64,000 nucleotides of DNA from Streptomyces sp. NBC_01454 (GTDB lineage: Bacteria; Actinomycetota; Actinomycetes; Streptomycetales; Streptomycetaceae), in assembly GCF_036227565.1 (NCBI RefSeq), contig NZ_CP109460.1, positions 7,626,001-7,690,000 on the forward strand, given 5' to 3'. The position numbers were made by a program, and so were the translations under genes. The first letter of the stretch is position 1; every line of letters starts with the position of its first letter. The notes under the pieces were generated by a model. It saw only the letters and a program-made list of their open reading frames with translations. It had not been told where the DNA came from and did no database searches. Positions 18,366 to 26,609 of this stretch are shown one piece after another.

Positions 18366-18385
18366 TTCCGCTCCGCACGCGTACC

Positions 18386-18420
18386 CCGTTGCGGGCCTGT
18401 CGTCGGCAGGCCCGCAACGG
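18386..18420 (+). terminator. Terminator after the DUF305 gene
   Basis: A perfect 14-bp stem (18386-18399 with 18407-18420) with a 7-nt loop begins 20 bp after the DUF305 stop codon. Confidence 0.75.
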
Positions 18421-18521
18421 CCCCGCGGATGCCGAGCCGCGCCCGTTGGCCGGCCCCGGCTCGGCCCGCCGCCCGGGAAATTCCCTCGCGCCCGTGCCGC
18501 CCCATCGACTACACAGGCCCC

Positions 18522-19772
18522 GTGCCCCATTCCTTTCCCCTTCGCCCCGTCACGGATGCCGAGTTCGCGACCTGGGCCCGCGTCATCGCCGACACCTACG
18601 GCGAGGACCGGTCCGACGAAGACCTCGCCCGTGAACGCGACACCATCGAACTGGACCGCACCCTCGCGGCATTCGACGGCGACAATCCCGTGGCCGGGAC
18701 CGCGGCCTGCACCCGCTCGCTGACGGTGCCCGGCGCCGTGCTGCCGGTGGCGGGTGTCACCTGGGTCGGCGTGGCCCCCACCCATCGCCGCCGCGGCATC
18801 CTCACCTCGATGACGCGCAGACAGCTCACCGAACTGCACGAGGGCGGCCGCGAGCCGATCGCCGTCCTCCGTCCCGCCGAGGCCGGCATCTACGGCCGGT
18901 TCGGCTACGGCCCGTCGTCGCGTGGGGCACAACTGCGCGGCGACAAGCGCGCCATGGACTTCCGTCCCGGCACGGATTTCGGGGCGGGACACATCCGGCT
19001 GCTGGAGCGCGCGACGGCCCGTCCGCAGATCGAGGCGGTGTACGAGCGGGTGCGCCTCCTCACGGTCAGCTGGCCCGGCCGTACCGCCCGCCTGTGGGAC
19101 GTCCGCCTCCATGACGAGCCGCAGGCGCGGGACGGAGCCGGCGCCCTGCGGTACGCCGTGCACCGGGAACCCGACGGCCGGGCAACGGGGTACGCCCTCT
19201 ACCGGCTCACAAGCGAACGGGACAGCTTCGGCGCGAACGCCGGCGTCGTGCAGGTCGTGGAGCTGGCGGCGGTCTCCCGGACGGCGTACGCCGCGCTGTG
19301 GCGCTTCCTCGCCGGGATCGACCTGGTGCCGTGGATCGCGTACGAGGCGGCGGTGGACGAGGCCCTGCCGCACCTGCTGACCGACCCCCGGACGGTACGT
19401 TCCAGCGAGGTGGACCGCCTGTGGGTACGGCTCGTCGACGTCGACCGCGCGCTGGCGGGGCGCCGGTACAGCACGGCGCTGGAGGTGGTCCTGGACGTCC
19501 AGGACAGCTTCTGCCCGTGGAACGCCGGCCGTTACCGGTTGCAGGCGGACGGCGACGCGGCCCGCTGTGAGCGCACGTCCGCCGCCCCCGACCTGCGGCT
19601 CACCTCGGCCGAGCTGGGGGCGGCCTACCTCGGCGGCACCACCCTCACCGCCCTCGCCGGCGCGGGACTCGTCGAAGAACTCCGGCCGGGCGCACTGGCA
19701 CACGCCTCCACCGCCTTCCGCGGCGCCCGGGAGCCCTTCTACCCCGGAGGCTGGGCCTTCCCCGCCTACTGA
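18522..19772 (+). CDS. GNAT acetyltransferase, Eis-like
   Basis: 416 residues, the full length of the Eis (enhanced intracellular survival) family. The N-terminal GNAT domain carries the acetyl-CoA signature VGVAPTHRRRGILTSM (about 84-99). A second GNAT-like domain and a C-terminal SCP2-like domain (about 300-410; LEVVLDVQDSFCPWNAGRY, AAYLGGTTLTALAGAG) complete the three-domain layout, and the chain ends in an aromatic-rich FPAY whose terminal carboxylate is catalytic in Eis. Eis proteins acetylate amines, including aminoglycosides in some species; the substrate here is unknown. The GTG at 18522 gives the family N-terminus, but no clear ribosome site precedes it, so a leaderless transcript is possible. 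Confidence 0.85.
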   Translation: MPHSFPLRPVTDAEFATWARVIADTYGEDRSDEDLARERDTIELDRTLAAFDGDNPVAGTAACTRSLTVPGAVLPVAGVTWVGVAPTHRRRGILTSMTRRQLTELHEGGREPIAVLRPAEAGIYGRFGYGPSSRGAQLRGDKRAMDFRPGTDFGAGHIRLLERATARPQIEAVYERVRLLTVSWPGRTARLWDVRLHDEPQARDGAGALRYAVHREPDGRATGYALYRLTSERDSFGANAGVVQVVELAAVSRTAYAALWRFLAGIDLVPWIAYEAAVDEALPHLLTDPRTVRSSEVDRLWVRLVDVDRALAGRRYSTALEVVLDVQDSFCPWNAGRYRLQADGDAARCERTSAAPDLRLTSAELGAAYLGGTTLTALAGAGLVEELRPGALAHASTAFRGAREPFYPGGWAFPAY

Positions 19773-19778
19773 GCATCC

Positions 19779-19806
19779 GGGCGACGGGCGACGGGCGACG
19801 GGCGAC
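19779..19806. repeat. Tandem heptamer GGGCGAC x4
   Basis: Four exact, adjacent copies of GGGCGAC lie seven bases after the Eis-like gene. The unit length makes slippage likely and the block may vary in copy number. Confidence 0.8.
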
Positions 19807-19815
19807 GGACGCGGA

Positions 19816-19856
19816 GTCGGACGACGACGGGCCCGACGTCGGACGACGACGGGCCC
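19816..19856. repeat. 19-bp direct repeat in convergent intergenic region
   Basis: The same 19 bases occur at 19816-19834 and 19838-19856 (period 22), each ending in GGGCCC. Each GGGCCC can pair with the other, so RNA hairpins are possible and the block may help end the convergent transcripts. Confidence 0.75.
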
Positions 19857-19895
19857 AGGCGTCAACTCATGCCGTATCAGAGGGAGTTCATCGGT

Positions 19896-21356
19896 TCACC
19901 GGTTCACCGGTTCCTTGACGATGTGCGCTTCCGGGCCCGACCGGTTGTGCCGCTCGGTCCAGGCCGCCAGTGCCGTCGTGCAGGCGTGGTCGAGGTGGCG
20001 GACGCCGGACAGCTCGAGTTCCACCGGCCGGTCCGACGGCAGCTCCTCCAGGGTGTCGAGGATCCGCGGCAGCCGGAGGAAGGTGGCATTGCCGCTCAGC
20101 GAGACGGTGATCGGGCCGGTGCCGGTGTCCCGCGTGCGGATCCGCAGATGCGAGGTCTCCCAGGCCGACTTGGCCACGGAGAGGGCGAGACCGATCAGCA
20201 CCCCCTCGAACATGTTCACCAGGAGGATCGCCAGCGCGGTGACGACCAGGACGACCGCCTCGGAGCGGTGCTCGCGCCACATGGCGGGGATCCGGCCCAG
20301 CGGCAGCAGCTTCCAGCCCGCGTGGACCAGCACACCGGCCAGCGCCGCCATGGGGATGACGGACAGGACGAAGGGGAGCAGCGCGGCGAACAGCAGCAGC
20401 CACACCCCGTGCAGCACCCGGGACGCCTTGGTGCGTGCTCCGGCGTCGACATTGGCCGAGCTGCGGACGATGACCGCTGCCAGCGGAAGCGCACCCAGGA
20501 TGCCGCACAGGGTGTTGCCCGCTCCCTGGGCCATCAGTTCCTTGTCGTAGTCGGTCCGCGGGCCACTGTTCAGCCGGTCCACGGCCGCGGCGCTGAAGAG
20601 ACTCTCCGCCGAGGCGATCAGGGCGATGGCCACCACGCTCCCCAGGACCCCGGCCTGTGCCAGCTGCCCGAAGTCCCCCGGACCGACCAGGTGCACGGAG
20701 TCCAGGAGCCCGCGGACCTGTACCTTCTGCACCTTCAGGCCGAGGAGCGCCGAGGCGCCGGTGGCCAGGGCGACGGCCACCAGCGGGCCGGGCACCGCGC
20801 GCAGGGTCCGCGGCGCCCGGCGCCACAGCACCATGACCGCGATCGTCGCGGCACCGATCGCCGGCGCGGACAGGGCCTGCGGGGACTGGAACACCCCGGC
20901 CACCAGCCCCGGTATGGCGGTGATCTTGCCGAGTCCGCTCGCCGGGGCCGTCCGGTCGGCCAGGGCGTACAACTGGCCCGCGATGATGACCAGTCCCACG
21001 CCGGCGAGCATCCCCTCCACCACGGAGACCGACACCGCCCGGAACCACCGGCCCCAGCGCAGCGCGCCCAGCAGCACCTGGAGCAGGCCGGCGGCGATGA
21101 CGATGACACCGAGCGTCGCGACGCCGTAGGTCTTGACGGCCTCGAAGACCAGAACGGTCAGCGAGGCGGTCGGGCCGCTGACCTGCAGGCTGCTGCCGGG
21201 CAGCAGCCCGACGACGAGACCGCCGACGATGCCGGTGAGCAGACCGGCCTCGGCGGGCAGGCCGGAGGCCACCGCCACGCCGACACTCATGGGAAGAGCG
21301 ACCAGAAGGACGACGACGGATGCGCCGAGGTCGCGTCCGGGAGCAGGGGGAAGCAT
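19896..21356 (-). CDS. SulP-family anion transporter with C-terminal STAS domain
   Basis: 486 residues. About 10-12 membrane helices start at LGASVVVLLVALPMSVGVAV, followed by the conserved SGPTASLTVLVFEAV and the SulP signature region IALIASAESLFSAAAVDRL with GAGNTLCGILGALPLAAVIV. The last 90 residues are a short STAS-like domain (VSLSGNATFLRLPRILDTL, VELELSGVRHLDHACTTAL). SulP proteins carry sulfate, bicarbonate or other anions. The ATG at 21356 has GAAAGG upstream. It lies 49 bp downstream of a broken beta-carbonic anhydrase gene on the same strand, an arrangement known for bicarbonate-type SulP transporters, so bicarbonate is a reasonable substrate guess. Confidence 0.88.
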   Translation of the reverse strand: MLPPAPGRDLGASVVVLLVALPMSVGVAVASGLPAEAGLLTGIVGGLVVGLLPGSSLQVSGPTASLTVLVFEAVKTYGVATLGVIVIAAGLLQVLLGALRWGRWFRAVSVSVVEGMLAGVGLVIIAGQLYALADRTAPASGLGKITAIPGLVAGVFQSPQALSAPAIGAATIAVMVLWRRAPRTLRAVPGPLVAVALATGASALLGLKVQKVQVRGLLDSVHLVGPGDFGQLAQAGVLGSVVAIALIASAESLFSAAAVDRLNSGPRTDYDKELMAQGAGNTLCGILGALPLAAVIVRSSANVDAGARTKASRVLHGVWLLLFAALLPFVLSVIPMAALAGVLVHAGWKLLPLGRIPAMWREHRSEAVVLVVTALAILLVNMFEGVLIGLALSVAKSAWETSHLRIRTRDTGTGPITVSLSGNATFLRLPRILDTLEELPSDRPVELELSGVRHLDHACTTALAAWTERHNRSGPEAHIVKEPVNR

Positions 21357-21405
21357 CAGAACCTTTCGTCGGTGTGGCGAGGGGGAACGCGGTGCCGCGG
21401 CACGC

Positions 21406-21813
21406 TCACAGGGGCCCGAACACGTCCTGGCCGGCGCGACGGGCGGTGACCCGGCCGGTGTGGACCTCGTAGCACCAGCGTGGATCTGCAGCGGACGGTC
21501 CGCGGCGCGGGCCGCCACGCACGGATAGCCGCGCAGCCGCTCGATCTGGGTCAGGACATGGGAGAACCTGGACGGCGTACTCGATCGTGGCGGCCTCGCC
21601 CGAGTACCGCTCGGCGTCGTAGGCCGGCACAATGCCGCCGGCGGTGCGGAGTTCGAACAATTCCCCGGGCCCGGCGCCGGTGAACAGCGAGGGAATGACC
21701 CGGGAATCCGAGCAGGTGAGGAAGAGCGCTTGCGGTGCCTGTCCGTCCGCTAATTGACGGAACTCCTCGGCCCGCTCGCCGAATCTCCTGGCGTGTTCCA
21801 TGAGCAGTTGCAC
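21406..21813 (-). pseudogene. Beta-carbonic anhydrase remnant with internal deletion
   Basis: The first 80 codons (GTG start at 21813) are a good beta-carbonic anhydrase N-terminus: [20 protein letters not shown] (first zinc Cys and the Asp-Arg pair), [26 protein letters not shown]. The sequence that should carry the other zinc ligands (CGHSHCGA-type motif) and most of the second half is missing. Instead a C-terminal-type helix [20 protein letters not shown] appears in another frame, and the first frame returns at [11 protein letters not shown] near the stop. So roughly 80-100 codons were deleted and the frame was shifted. The product could not form the metal site. It lies directly upstream of the SulP gene and probably shared its transcript. 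Confidence 0.85.
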
Positions 21814-22152
21814 GTCGGCCGGCTCCTTCGGTCTGTCGACACGCGGGACGGGCCGCCGGTGGTCCGGCGGCCGTGTTCAGGACCGTGTCAGAGCCCACCT
21901 GAAGCCCAGCTGAAGTCCGTTCCGCCCCGCGCCAACCGGCTCGTGCACATGGTGCCGCCGTGCGCCGCCGGACGTACCGTGGGAAGAGTTCGCTGATTTC
22001 CTGCGGCGTGCACCGGCTCATGTGCGGTCCGGGTGCCGTCCGTCAGGGAACGGGGATTTCGCGGATTTCCCGGCCGCGTGAACGGTGGGCATTCGGGGTG
22101 CTGCACCGCGTGCACGCAGTCACAGGGCGAGGCGGCGCTCGGAGGGTGCCTG
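21814..22152. other. Divergent intergenic region (339 bp)
   Basis: It lies between the carbonic anhydrase remnant and the molybdenum oxidoreductase operon. No gene is supported. A short direct repeat CTGAAG-CC/TC is seen near 21898-21916, and the last 60 bases before 22153 include GGAGGG at 22141-22146, the ribosome site of the operon. Promoters for both directions are expected here, but I could not define boxes. Confidence 0.5.
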
Positions 22153-22668
22153 ATGGTGGACGTGACCGATGCGGAAAGCGCCGCAGATCCCGCTGACAGG
22201 GTGGTCACCCTCGTGGTGAACGGGCGGGCGTACACGGTGGGCCTGGATCCGCGGGTGACCCTGCTGGATGCGCTGCGTGACCATCTGGGGCTGATGGGCA
22301 CGAAGAAGGGCTGTGACCAGGGGGCGTGCGGGGCGTGCACGGTGCATGTCGACGGGAAGCGGGTGCTGGCGTGCCTGTCGCTGGCGGCCCAGTGCGAGGG
22401 GCGTGCCGTGACGACCATCGAGGGGATCGGCGGCCCGGACGGGATGCATCCGCTGCAGTCGGCCTTCATGGACCACGACGGGTTCCAGTGCGGCTTTTGC
22501 ACTCCGGGTCAGATCATGTCCGCGGTGGCCCTGCTCAAGGAGGGGCGAGCCGGTTCGGACGAGGAGATCCGCGAGTTCATGAGCGGTAATCTGTGCCGCT
22601 GCGGTGCCTATCCGCACATGGTGGCCGCCATCCGCGAGGTGGCGGGTGGTGGCGATGCGCGCACTTGA
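22153..22668 (+). CDS. Aldehyde/xanthine oxidoreductase, 2Fe-2S subunit (PaoA-like)
   Basis: 171 residues. An N-terminal plant-ferredoxin-type 2Fe-2S domain has its ligands in GCDQGACGACTVHVDG and RVLACLSLA. A C-terminal all-helical 2Fe-2S domain has FQCGFCTPGQIMS and GNLCRCGAYPHM. Both clusters pass electrons from the molybdenum centre to FAD. The ATG at 22153 was chosen because GGAGGG lies at 22141-22146. Its end overlaps the FAD subunit start by 14 nt, so translation is coupled. Order Fe-S, FAD, Mo matches the PaoABC/YagTSR aldehyde oxidoreductases; there is no twin-arginine leader, so this version should be cytoplasmic. Confidence 0.9.
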   Translation: MVDVTDAESAADPADRVVTLVVNGRAYTVGLDPRVTLLDALRDHLGLMGTKKGCDQGACGACTVHVDGKRVLACLSLAAQCEGRAVTTIEGIGGPDGMHPLQSAFMDHDGFQCGFCTPGQIMSAVALLKEGRAGSDEEIREFMSGNLCRCGAYPHMVAAIREVAGGGDART

Positions 22669-23644
22669 GTATGTGCGGGCGGCGGATGCCGCTGAGGCCG
22701 TGGAGCTGGTCTCCGGCGATCCGCGGGCCGCGTTTCTCGCGGGCGGCACGACACAGCTCGATCTGATGAAGGACGGGGTGCTCAACCCGGGACTTCTGGT
22801 GGACATCACACGGCTGCCGCTGCGGGGCATCGAGCCCCAAGGCGAGGTGCTGCAGGTGGGGGCACTGGTCACGATGGAGGAGCTGGCGGCGGACCCGGTG
22901 CTCGCACAACGGGCTCCCGTCGTCCGGGAGGCACTGCTGGCGGGGGCGTCGACACAACTGCGGAACATGGCGACGATCGGGGGAAATCTGCTCCAGCGCC
23001 CGCGGTGCCGCTACTTCCGCGACCCCGCTGTGCCGCGGTGCAACAAGCGTGAGCCCGGCTCGGGGTGTGCGGCGGTGGACGGTACGGCGCGGATGCACGC
23101 GATCCTCGGGGTGAGCGAGCGGTGCATCGCCGTGCACGCCTCCGACCTCGCGGTGGCGCTGGTGGCACTGGACGCCGTGGTGCAAGTCCAGGGGCTGTCG
23201 GGCCGCCGGGAGGTGCCTTTGACGGAGTTCTACCGGACCGCGGCGCAGAGCCCGGAGTCGGAAAACGTCCTGGCGCACGGGGAGTTGATCACCGGTGTGG
23301 AGGTGCCGCTGCCGCCGGCCGGGACGCCGTCGGGCTATCTGAAGGTGCGCGACCGGGCGTCGTACGAATTCGCCCTGACCTCCGCGGCGGTGGCGCTGGT
23401 GGTGTCCGGCGGGGTGATCCGGCACGCCCGGGTGGGCCTGGGCGGTGTGGCCTCCGCACCCTGGCGGGCCCGGGATGCGGAACGGGAACTGAGGGACGCG
23501 CCGGCCACCCTTGACACCTTTCGCCGGGCGGCGGCACGGGCCGTGGAGGGGGCCTGGACGGTCCCCGGAACGGCGTTCAAGGTCGAGCTGGCGCAGCGCA
23601 CGCTGGTCCGTGCGCTGCGGACGGTGGCAGGAGTGGCGGCATGA
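22655..23644 (+). CDS. Aldehyde/xanthine oxidoreductase, FAD subunit (PaoB-like)
   Basis: 329 residues. An FAD-binding PCMH-type fold has the motifs AAFLAGGTTQLDLMK and GASTQLRNMATIGGNLLQRP. Directly after these comes a Cys-rich insertion (RCRYFRDPAVPRCNKREPGS followed by GCAA), which in PaoB/YagS-type subunits binds an extra 4Fe-4S cluster and separates them from ordinary xanthine dehydrogenases. The C-terminal CO_deh_flav_C domain is around VRDRASYEFALTSAAVAL. The ATG at 22655 lies inside the end of the Fe-S gene, and the stop overlaps the next start as ATGA. The role is electron transfer from Fe-S clusters to the final acceptor. Confidence 0.88.
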   Translation: MRALEYVRAADAAEAVELVSGDPRAAFLAGGTTQLDLMKDGVLNPGLLVDITRLPLRGIEPQGEVLQVGALVTMEELAADPVLAQRAPVVREALLAGASTQLRNMATIGGNLLQRPRCRYFRDPAVPRCNKREPGSGCAAVDGTARMHAILGVSERCIAVHASDLAVALVALDAVVQVQGLSGRREVPLTEFYRTAAQSPESENVLAHGELITGVEVPLPPAGTPSGYLKVRDRASYEFALTSAAVALVVSGGVIRHARVGLGGVASAPWRARDAERELRDAPATLDTFRRAAARAVEGAWTVPGTAFKVELAQRTLVRALRTVAGVAA

Positions 23645-25848
23645 GGACGCTCGAGAGCGCTCCGGTGGTCGGCGCCGGGGTCAACCGTGTGGACGGTCCG
23701 CGCAAGGTCACCGGTGCGGCGCCCTATCCGATGGACTTCGGCTTCCCGGGACAGGCTTACGGCGCGCTGGTGCAGAGCACCATCGCGGCGGGCCGGATCG
23801 TGCGGATGGTCACCGCGGCCGCCGAGGCGGCTCCTGGCGTGCTCACCGTGCTGACGCACGCCACCATGCCCCGACTTGCGCGGGGGCCGATGACGGCCAT
23901 CGGCGCCTCCCCTCCCGCCCCGATGCAGGACGACCGGATTCTGCACCACGGCCAGCACATCGCGCTGGTGGTCGCCCGTACCCAGGAACAGGCCACCGCC
24001 GCCGCCCGGCTGGTGTCGGCCGAGTACCAGTGCACCGAGCCGCTGCTGGACGTGCTGGACCCGCGGGCGCCACAGGTCGACGACCCGTGGGGGATGGACC
24101 ACAGTCGGGGCGACATCGACGCCGCCCTGGCGTCGGCCGAGTTCGCCGTCGAGGCGACCTACACGACGCCGGACCACACCAACAATCCGCTGGGGCCGTT
24201 CGCGACCCTCGCGGCCTGGGACGGGGACCGCCTGACCGTGCACGACACCACCCAGTGGCCGTCGCTGGTGCGCACCACGCTGGCCGCGGTCTTCGAGGTG
24301 CCCGACAGCGCGGTGCGGGTGCTGGTGCCGTACGTGGGTGGCGGGTTCGGCGCCGGTCTGCGGGTGTGGCCGCATGTCATCCTGACCGTCGCCGCCGCCC
24401 GGCTGCTGCGCCGGCCGGTCAAGATGGTGCTCACCCGCCCGCAGATGTTCACGTCGGTGGGGCATCGCCCCAAGAGCGTCCAGCGGATCACCCTCGGCGC
24501 CACCCGCAGCGGAGAGCTGGTGGGCATCGACCACCGTGGCATCTCCCCGGTGGCGAGGGAGGACGACGACTTCGAGCCGCTCGCGGCAGGGTCGGGGGAC
24601 GCCTACCGGTGCCCGAACGTCTTCACCCAGGACCGTCAGGCCCGGCTGCACCTCCCCGATCCGACCTCCATGCGCGCCCCCGGCGAGGCCCAGGGCAATT
24701 TCGCACGGGAATCGGCTCTTGACGAACTGTCCTATGTGCTGGGAATGGATCCGCTCGACCTGCGGATGCGCAACTACGCGGAGGTGCACCCGCGGCTGGG
24801 CCTGCCCTGGTCCGGCAAGGCGCTGCGCGAGTGCTACGAGGTGGGCGCGGAGCGGTTCGGCTGGGCGGCCCGCGACCCCGAACCGCGCTCCATGCGGGAG
24901 GGCGACTGGCTCGTCGGGTACGGCATGGCCGGCGTCAGCTATCCCTGGTACGCGAGCGACTGCCGGGCCCAGGCCACGGTCAGCCTCGACGGAAGCGCGC
25001 TGGTCCGCAGTGCCGCGGCCGACATCGGCACCGGCACGTACACGGTGATGACGCAGCTGTCCGCGGAGTGTCTGGGCCTCGCGCCGGACCGGGTCCGCTT
25101 CGATCTGGGCGACTCGGACATGCCCGTCGCACCGGCGGCCGGCGGTTCCGGACTGACCGCCTCGCTCGGCAACGCGGTCTTCGACGCGTGCCGACAGCTG
25201 ATCGGTCTGTTCGTCGGCCTCGCCGGCAAGGACGAGGACTCCCCGCTGTACGGTGCCACGCCCGGCACGGTGGAGGTCACCGGCGGGCGCGTCCACCTGG
25301 CCGGGCAGCCGGCGCACGGGGAGTCGTACGCGGACATCCTCCGCAGACACGGACTGCCGGAGCTGACGGCCCACGGCTCCAGCACCCCGGCCTCCCAGGA
25401 CGAGCTGGGCATGGCCCTGTCGGGAGCGTTCGGCGCCAAGTTCGTCGAGGTCCGGGTGGACGCCGACCTGGGTCTGATCCGCGTCGCCCGGGTCGTGTCG
25501 GCGATCGACGGCGGCCGCATCCTCAACGAGAAGACCAGCCGCAGCCAGATCGTCGGCGGCACGGTCGGCGGTATCGGCATGGCGCTGTTCGAGGAGACGG
25601 TCACCGACGCCCCCAGCGGACGCATCGCCAACGCCACGTTCGCCGACTACCTCATCCCCGTCAACGCGGACATCCCCGAGATCGACGTGGTGTTCGTCGG
25701 CGCACCGGACCGCGGCAGCCCCATCGGCACCAAGGGAGTGGGCGAGATCGGCCTCGTCGGCATCGCGGCCGCGGTGGCCAACGGCGTCTACCACGCGACG
25801 GGGAAGCGCATCCGCTCGCTGCCCCTCACGCTCGACGCGCTGGTGTGA
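23641..25848 (+). CDS. Aldehyde/xanthine oxidoreductase, molybdopterin subunit (PaoC-like)
   Basis: 735 residues, the usual length of YagR/PaoC-type catalytic subunits. Features: the N-terminal hammerhead domain (GPRKVTGAAPYPMDF), VPYVGGGFGAGLRVWP, MRAPGEAQGNFARESALDEL for cofactor contact, and the catalytic glutamate in GTKGVGEIGLVG (Glu about residue 702). It binds Mo-molybdopterin, probably as the cytosine dinucleotide, and should hydroxylate aldehydes or N-heterocycles; the true substrate cannot be told. The start overlaps the FAD subunit stop by four bases. The operon ends here, facing a convergent TetR regulator that may or may not control it. No XdhC/MoaD-type chaperone is present in the window. 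Confidence 0.9.
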   Translation: MRTLESAPVVGAGVNRVDGPRKVTGAAPYPMDFGFPGQAYGALVQSTIAAGRIVRMVTAAAEAAPGVLTVLTHATMPRLARGPMTAIGASPPAPMQDDRILHHGQHIALVVARTQEQATAAARLVSAEYQCTEPLLDVLDPRAPQVDDPWGMDHSRGDIDAALASAEFAVEATYTTPDHTNNPLGPFATLAAWDGDRLTVHDTTQWPSLVRTTLAAVFEVPDSAVRVLVPYVGGGFGAGLRVWPHVILTVAAARLLRRPVKMVLTRPQMFTSVGHRPKSVQRITLGATRSGELVGIDHRGISPVAREDDDFEPLAAGSGDAYRCPNVFTQDRQARLHLPDPTSMRAPGEAQGNFARESALDELSYVLGMDPLDLRMRNYAEVHPRLGLPWSGKALRECYEVGAERFGWAARDPEPRSMREGDWLVGYGMAGVSYPWYASDCRAQATVSLDGSALVRSAAADIGTGTYTVMTQLSAECLGLAPDRVRFDLGDSDMPVAPAAGGSGLTASLGNAVFDACRQLIGLFVGLAGKDEDSPLYGATPGTVEVTGGRVHLAGQPAHGESYADILRRHGLPELTAHGSSTPASQDELGMALSGAFGAKFVEVRVDADLGLIRVARVVSAIDGGRILNEKTSRSQIVGGTVGGIGMALFEETVTDAPSGRIANATFADYLIPVNADIPEIDVVFVGAPDRGSPIGTKGVGEIGLVGIAAAVANGVYHATGKRIRSLPLTLDALV

Positions 25849-25855
25849 GCGCGCC

Positions 25856-25870
25856 CGCCCGGACCGGGCG
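25856..25870. terminator. Short hairpin between convergent genes
   Basis: A 6-bp GC stem (25856-25861 with 25865-25870) lies in the 30-bp gap between the molybdenum oxidoreductase operon and the TetR gene. It is weak by itself but the only structure available there. Confidence 0.3.
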
Positions 25871-25878
25871 CCGCCGGG

Positions 25879-26523
25879 CTACGCCTCCGGGGCGATGAGG
25901 CCGCGGAGCAGGGGAGCCGCGAGCCGCACGATGTCCTCCACGTCGGCCTCGGCCAGGTCGGGCAGGTGCAGCAGATGACGCTGCGAGGCGATGCCCATCA
26001 TCATCGCGCCGAACAGCGCCGCGCGCAGCCGTGCGTCCGGGCCGTCGAGGGTGGCGGCGAGATGATCGGTCACCTCCGCGGTCACGTGCCGGCGCAGCAG
26101 CTCCGCGGCCTCCTCACTCGTCATGCTGGTCCGCAGGAGCACCGCCATCGGACTGTCCCGATCCGCCGCCCAGTTGTCCAGCATGGCGCGCAGCCGGTTC
26201 TCCACCACCTGGCCGGGGTCGTCGGAGGTGAGTGCGTCGTGCGGGATGTGCCAGCGCACGGCCTCGCGGAACAGCTCCTGCTTGCTGCCGAAATACTGCA
26301 TGACGGAGGACTTGTCGACATCGGCCTCGGCCGCGATGGCACGGATGGTGGCGCGCTCGTAGCCGACCTCCGCGAACCTGCGCCGCGCGGCCGCCAGGAT
26401 GCGCCGACGTGTGCGTTCGCCCTTCCGCTCCGGAAGGGCTGCCTCCGCGGACGGGCCGCGCGGCCCGGTCTGTTGCGGCGCGGCCCGTCCGGGCGCATTC
26501 GTCACTGCATCGGCGCAGGCCAC
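25879..26523 (-). CDS. TetR-family transcriptional regulator
   Basis: 214 residues. The N-terminal helix-turn-helix spans about 35-80: RRRILAAARRRFAEVGYERA, TIRAIAAEADVDKSSVMQYF, GSKQELFREAVRW. The C-terminal ligand domain has the hydrophobic helices of the TetR_C_20/33 type. The GTG at 26523 has GGAAAGGGGA upstream; the first 30 residues are a flexible leader. It lies 86 bp downstream of a GT1 glycosyltransferase on the same strand. The palindrome at 27875-27890 in front of that gene is the most TetR-like operator nearby and may be its target. The ligand is unknown. Confidence 0.9.
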   Translation of the reverse strand: MACADAVTNAPGRAAPQQTGPRGPSAEAALPERKGERTRRRILAAARRRFAEVGYERATIRAIAAEADVDKSSVMQYFGSKQELFREAVRWHIPHDALTSDDPGQVVENRLRAMLDNWAADRDSPMAVLLRTSMTSEEAAELLRRHVTAEVTDHLAATLDGPDARLRAALFGAMMMGIASQRHLLHLPDLAEADVEDIVRLAAPLLRGLIAPEA

Positions 26524-26609
26524 AGTCGGTCCCCTTTCCGGTGCCGGGACCCGATGCTACAAGCACCTGCCCGCGGCACCGGGGCCTCGGGCTGCGACGG
26601 TCGCCCGGC

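Noticed and set aside
19779..19856. Repeat block considered as a CRISPR array
   Set aside because: Units are adjacent or nearly so, without unique spacers of 30-40 bp, and no cas genes are present.
21406..21813. Intact small carbonic anhydrase
   Set aside because: The frame is open but lacks the His/Cys zinc ligands and central helices, and a displaced fragment is found in another frame.
22153..25848. Annotation as a true xanthine dehydrogenase
   Set aside because: The Cys-rich insertion in the FAD subunit and the subunit order fit aldehyde oxidoreductases of the PaoABC type better; the substrate is not determined.
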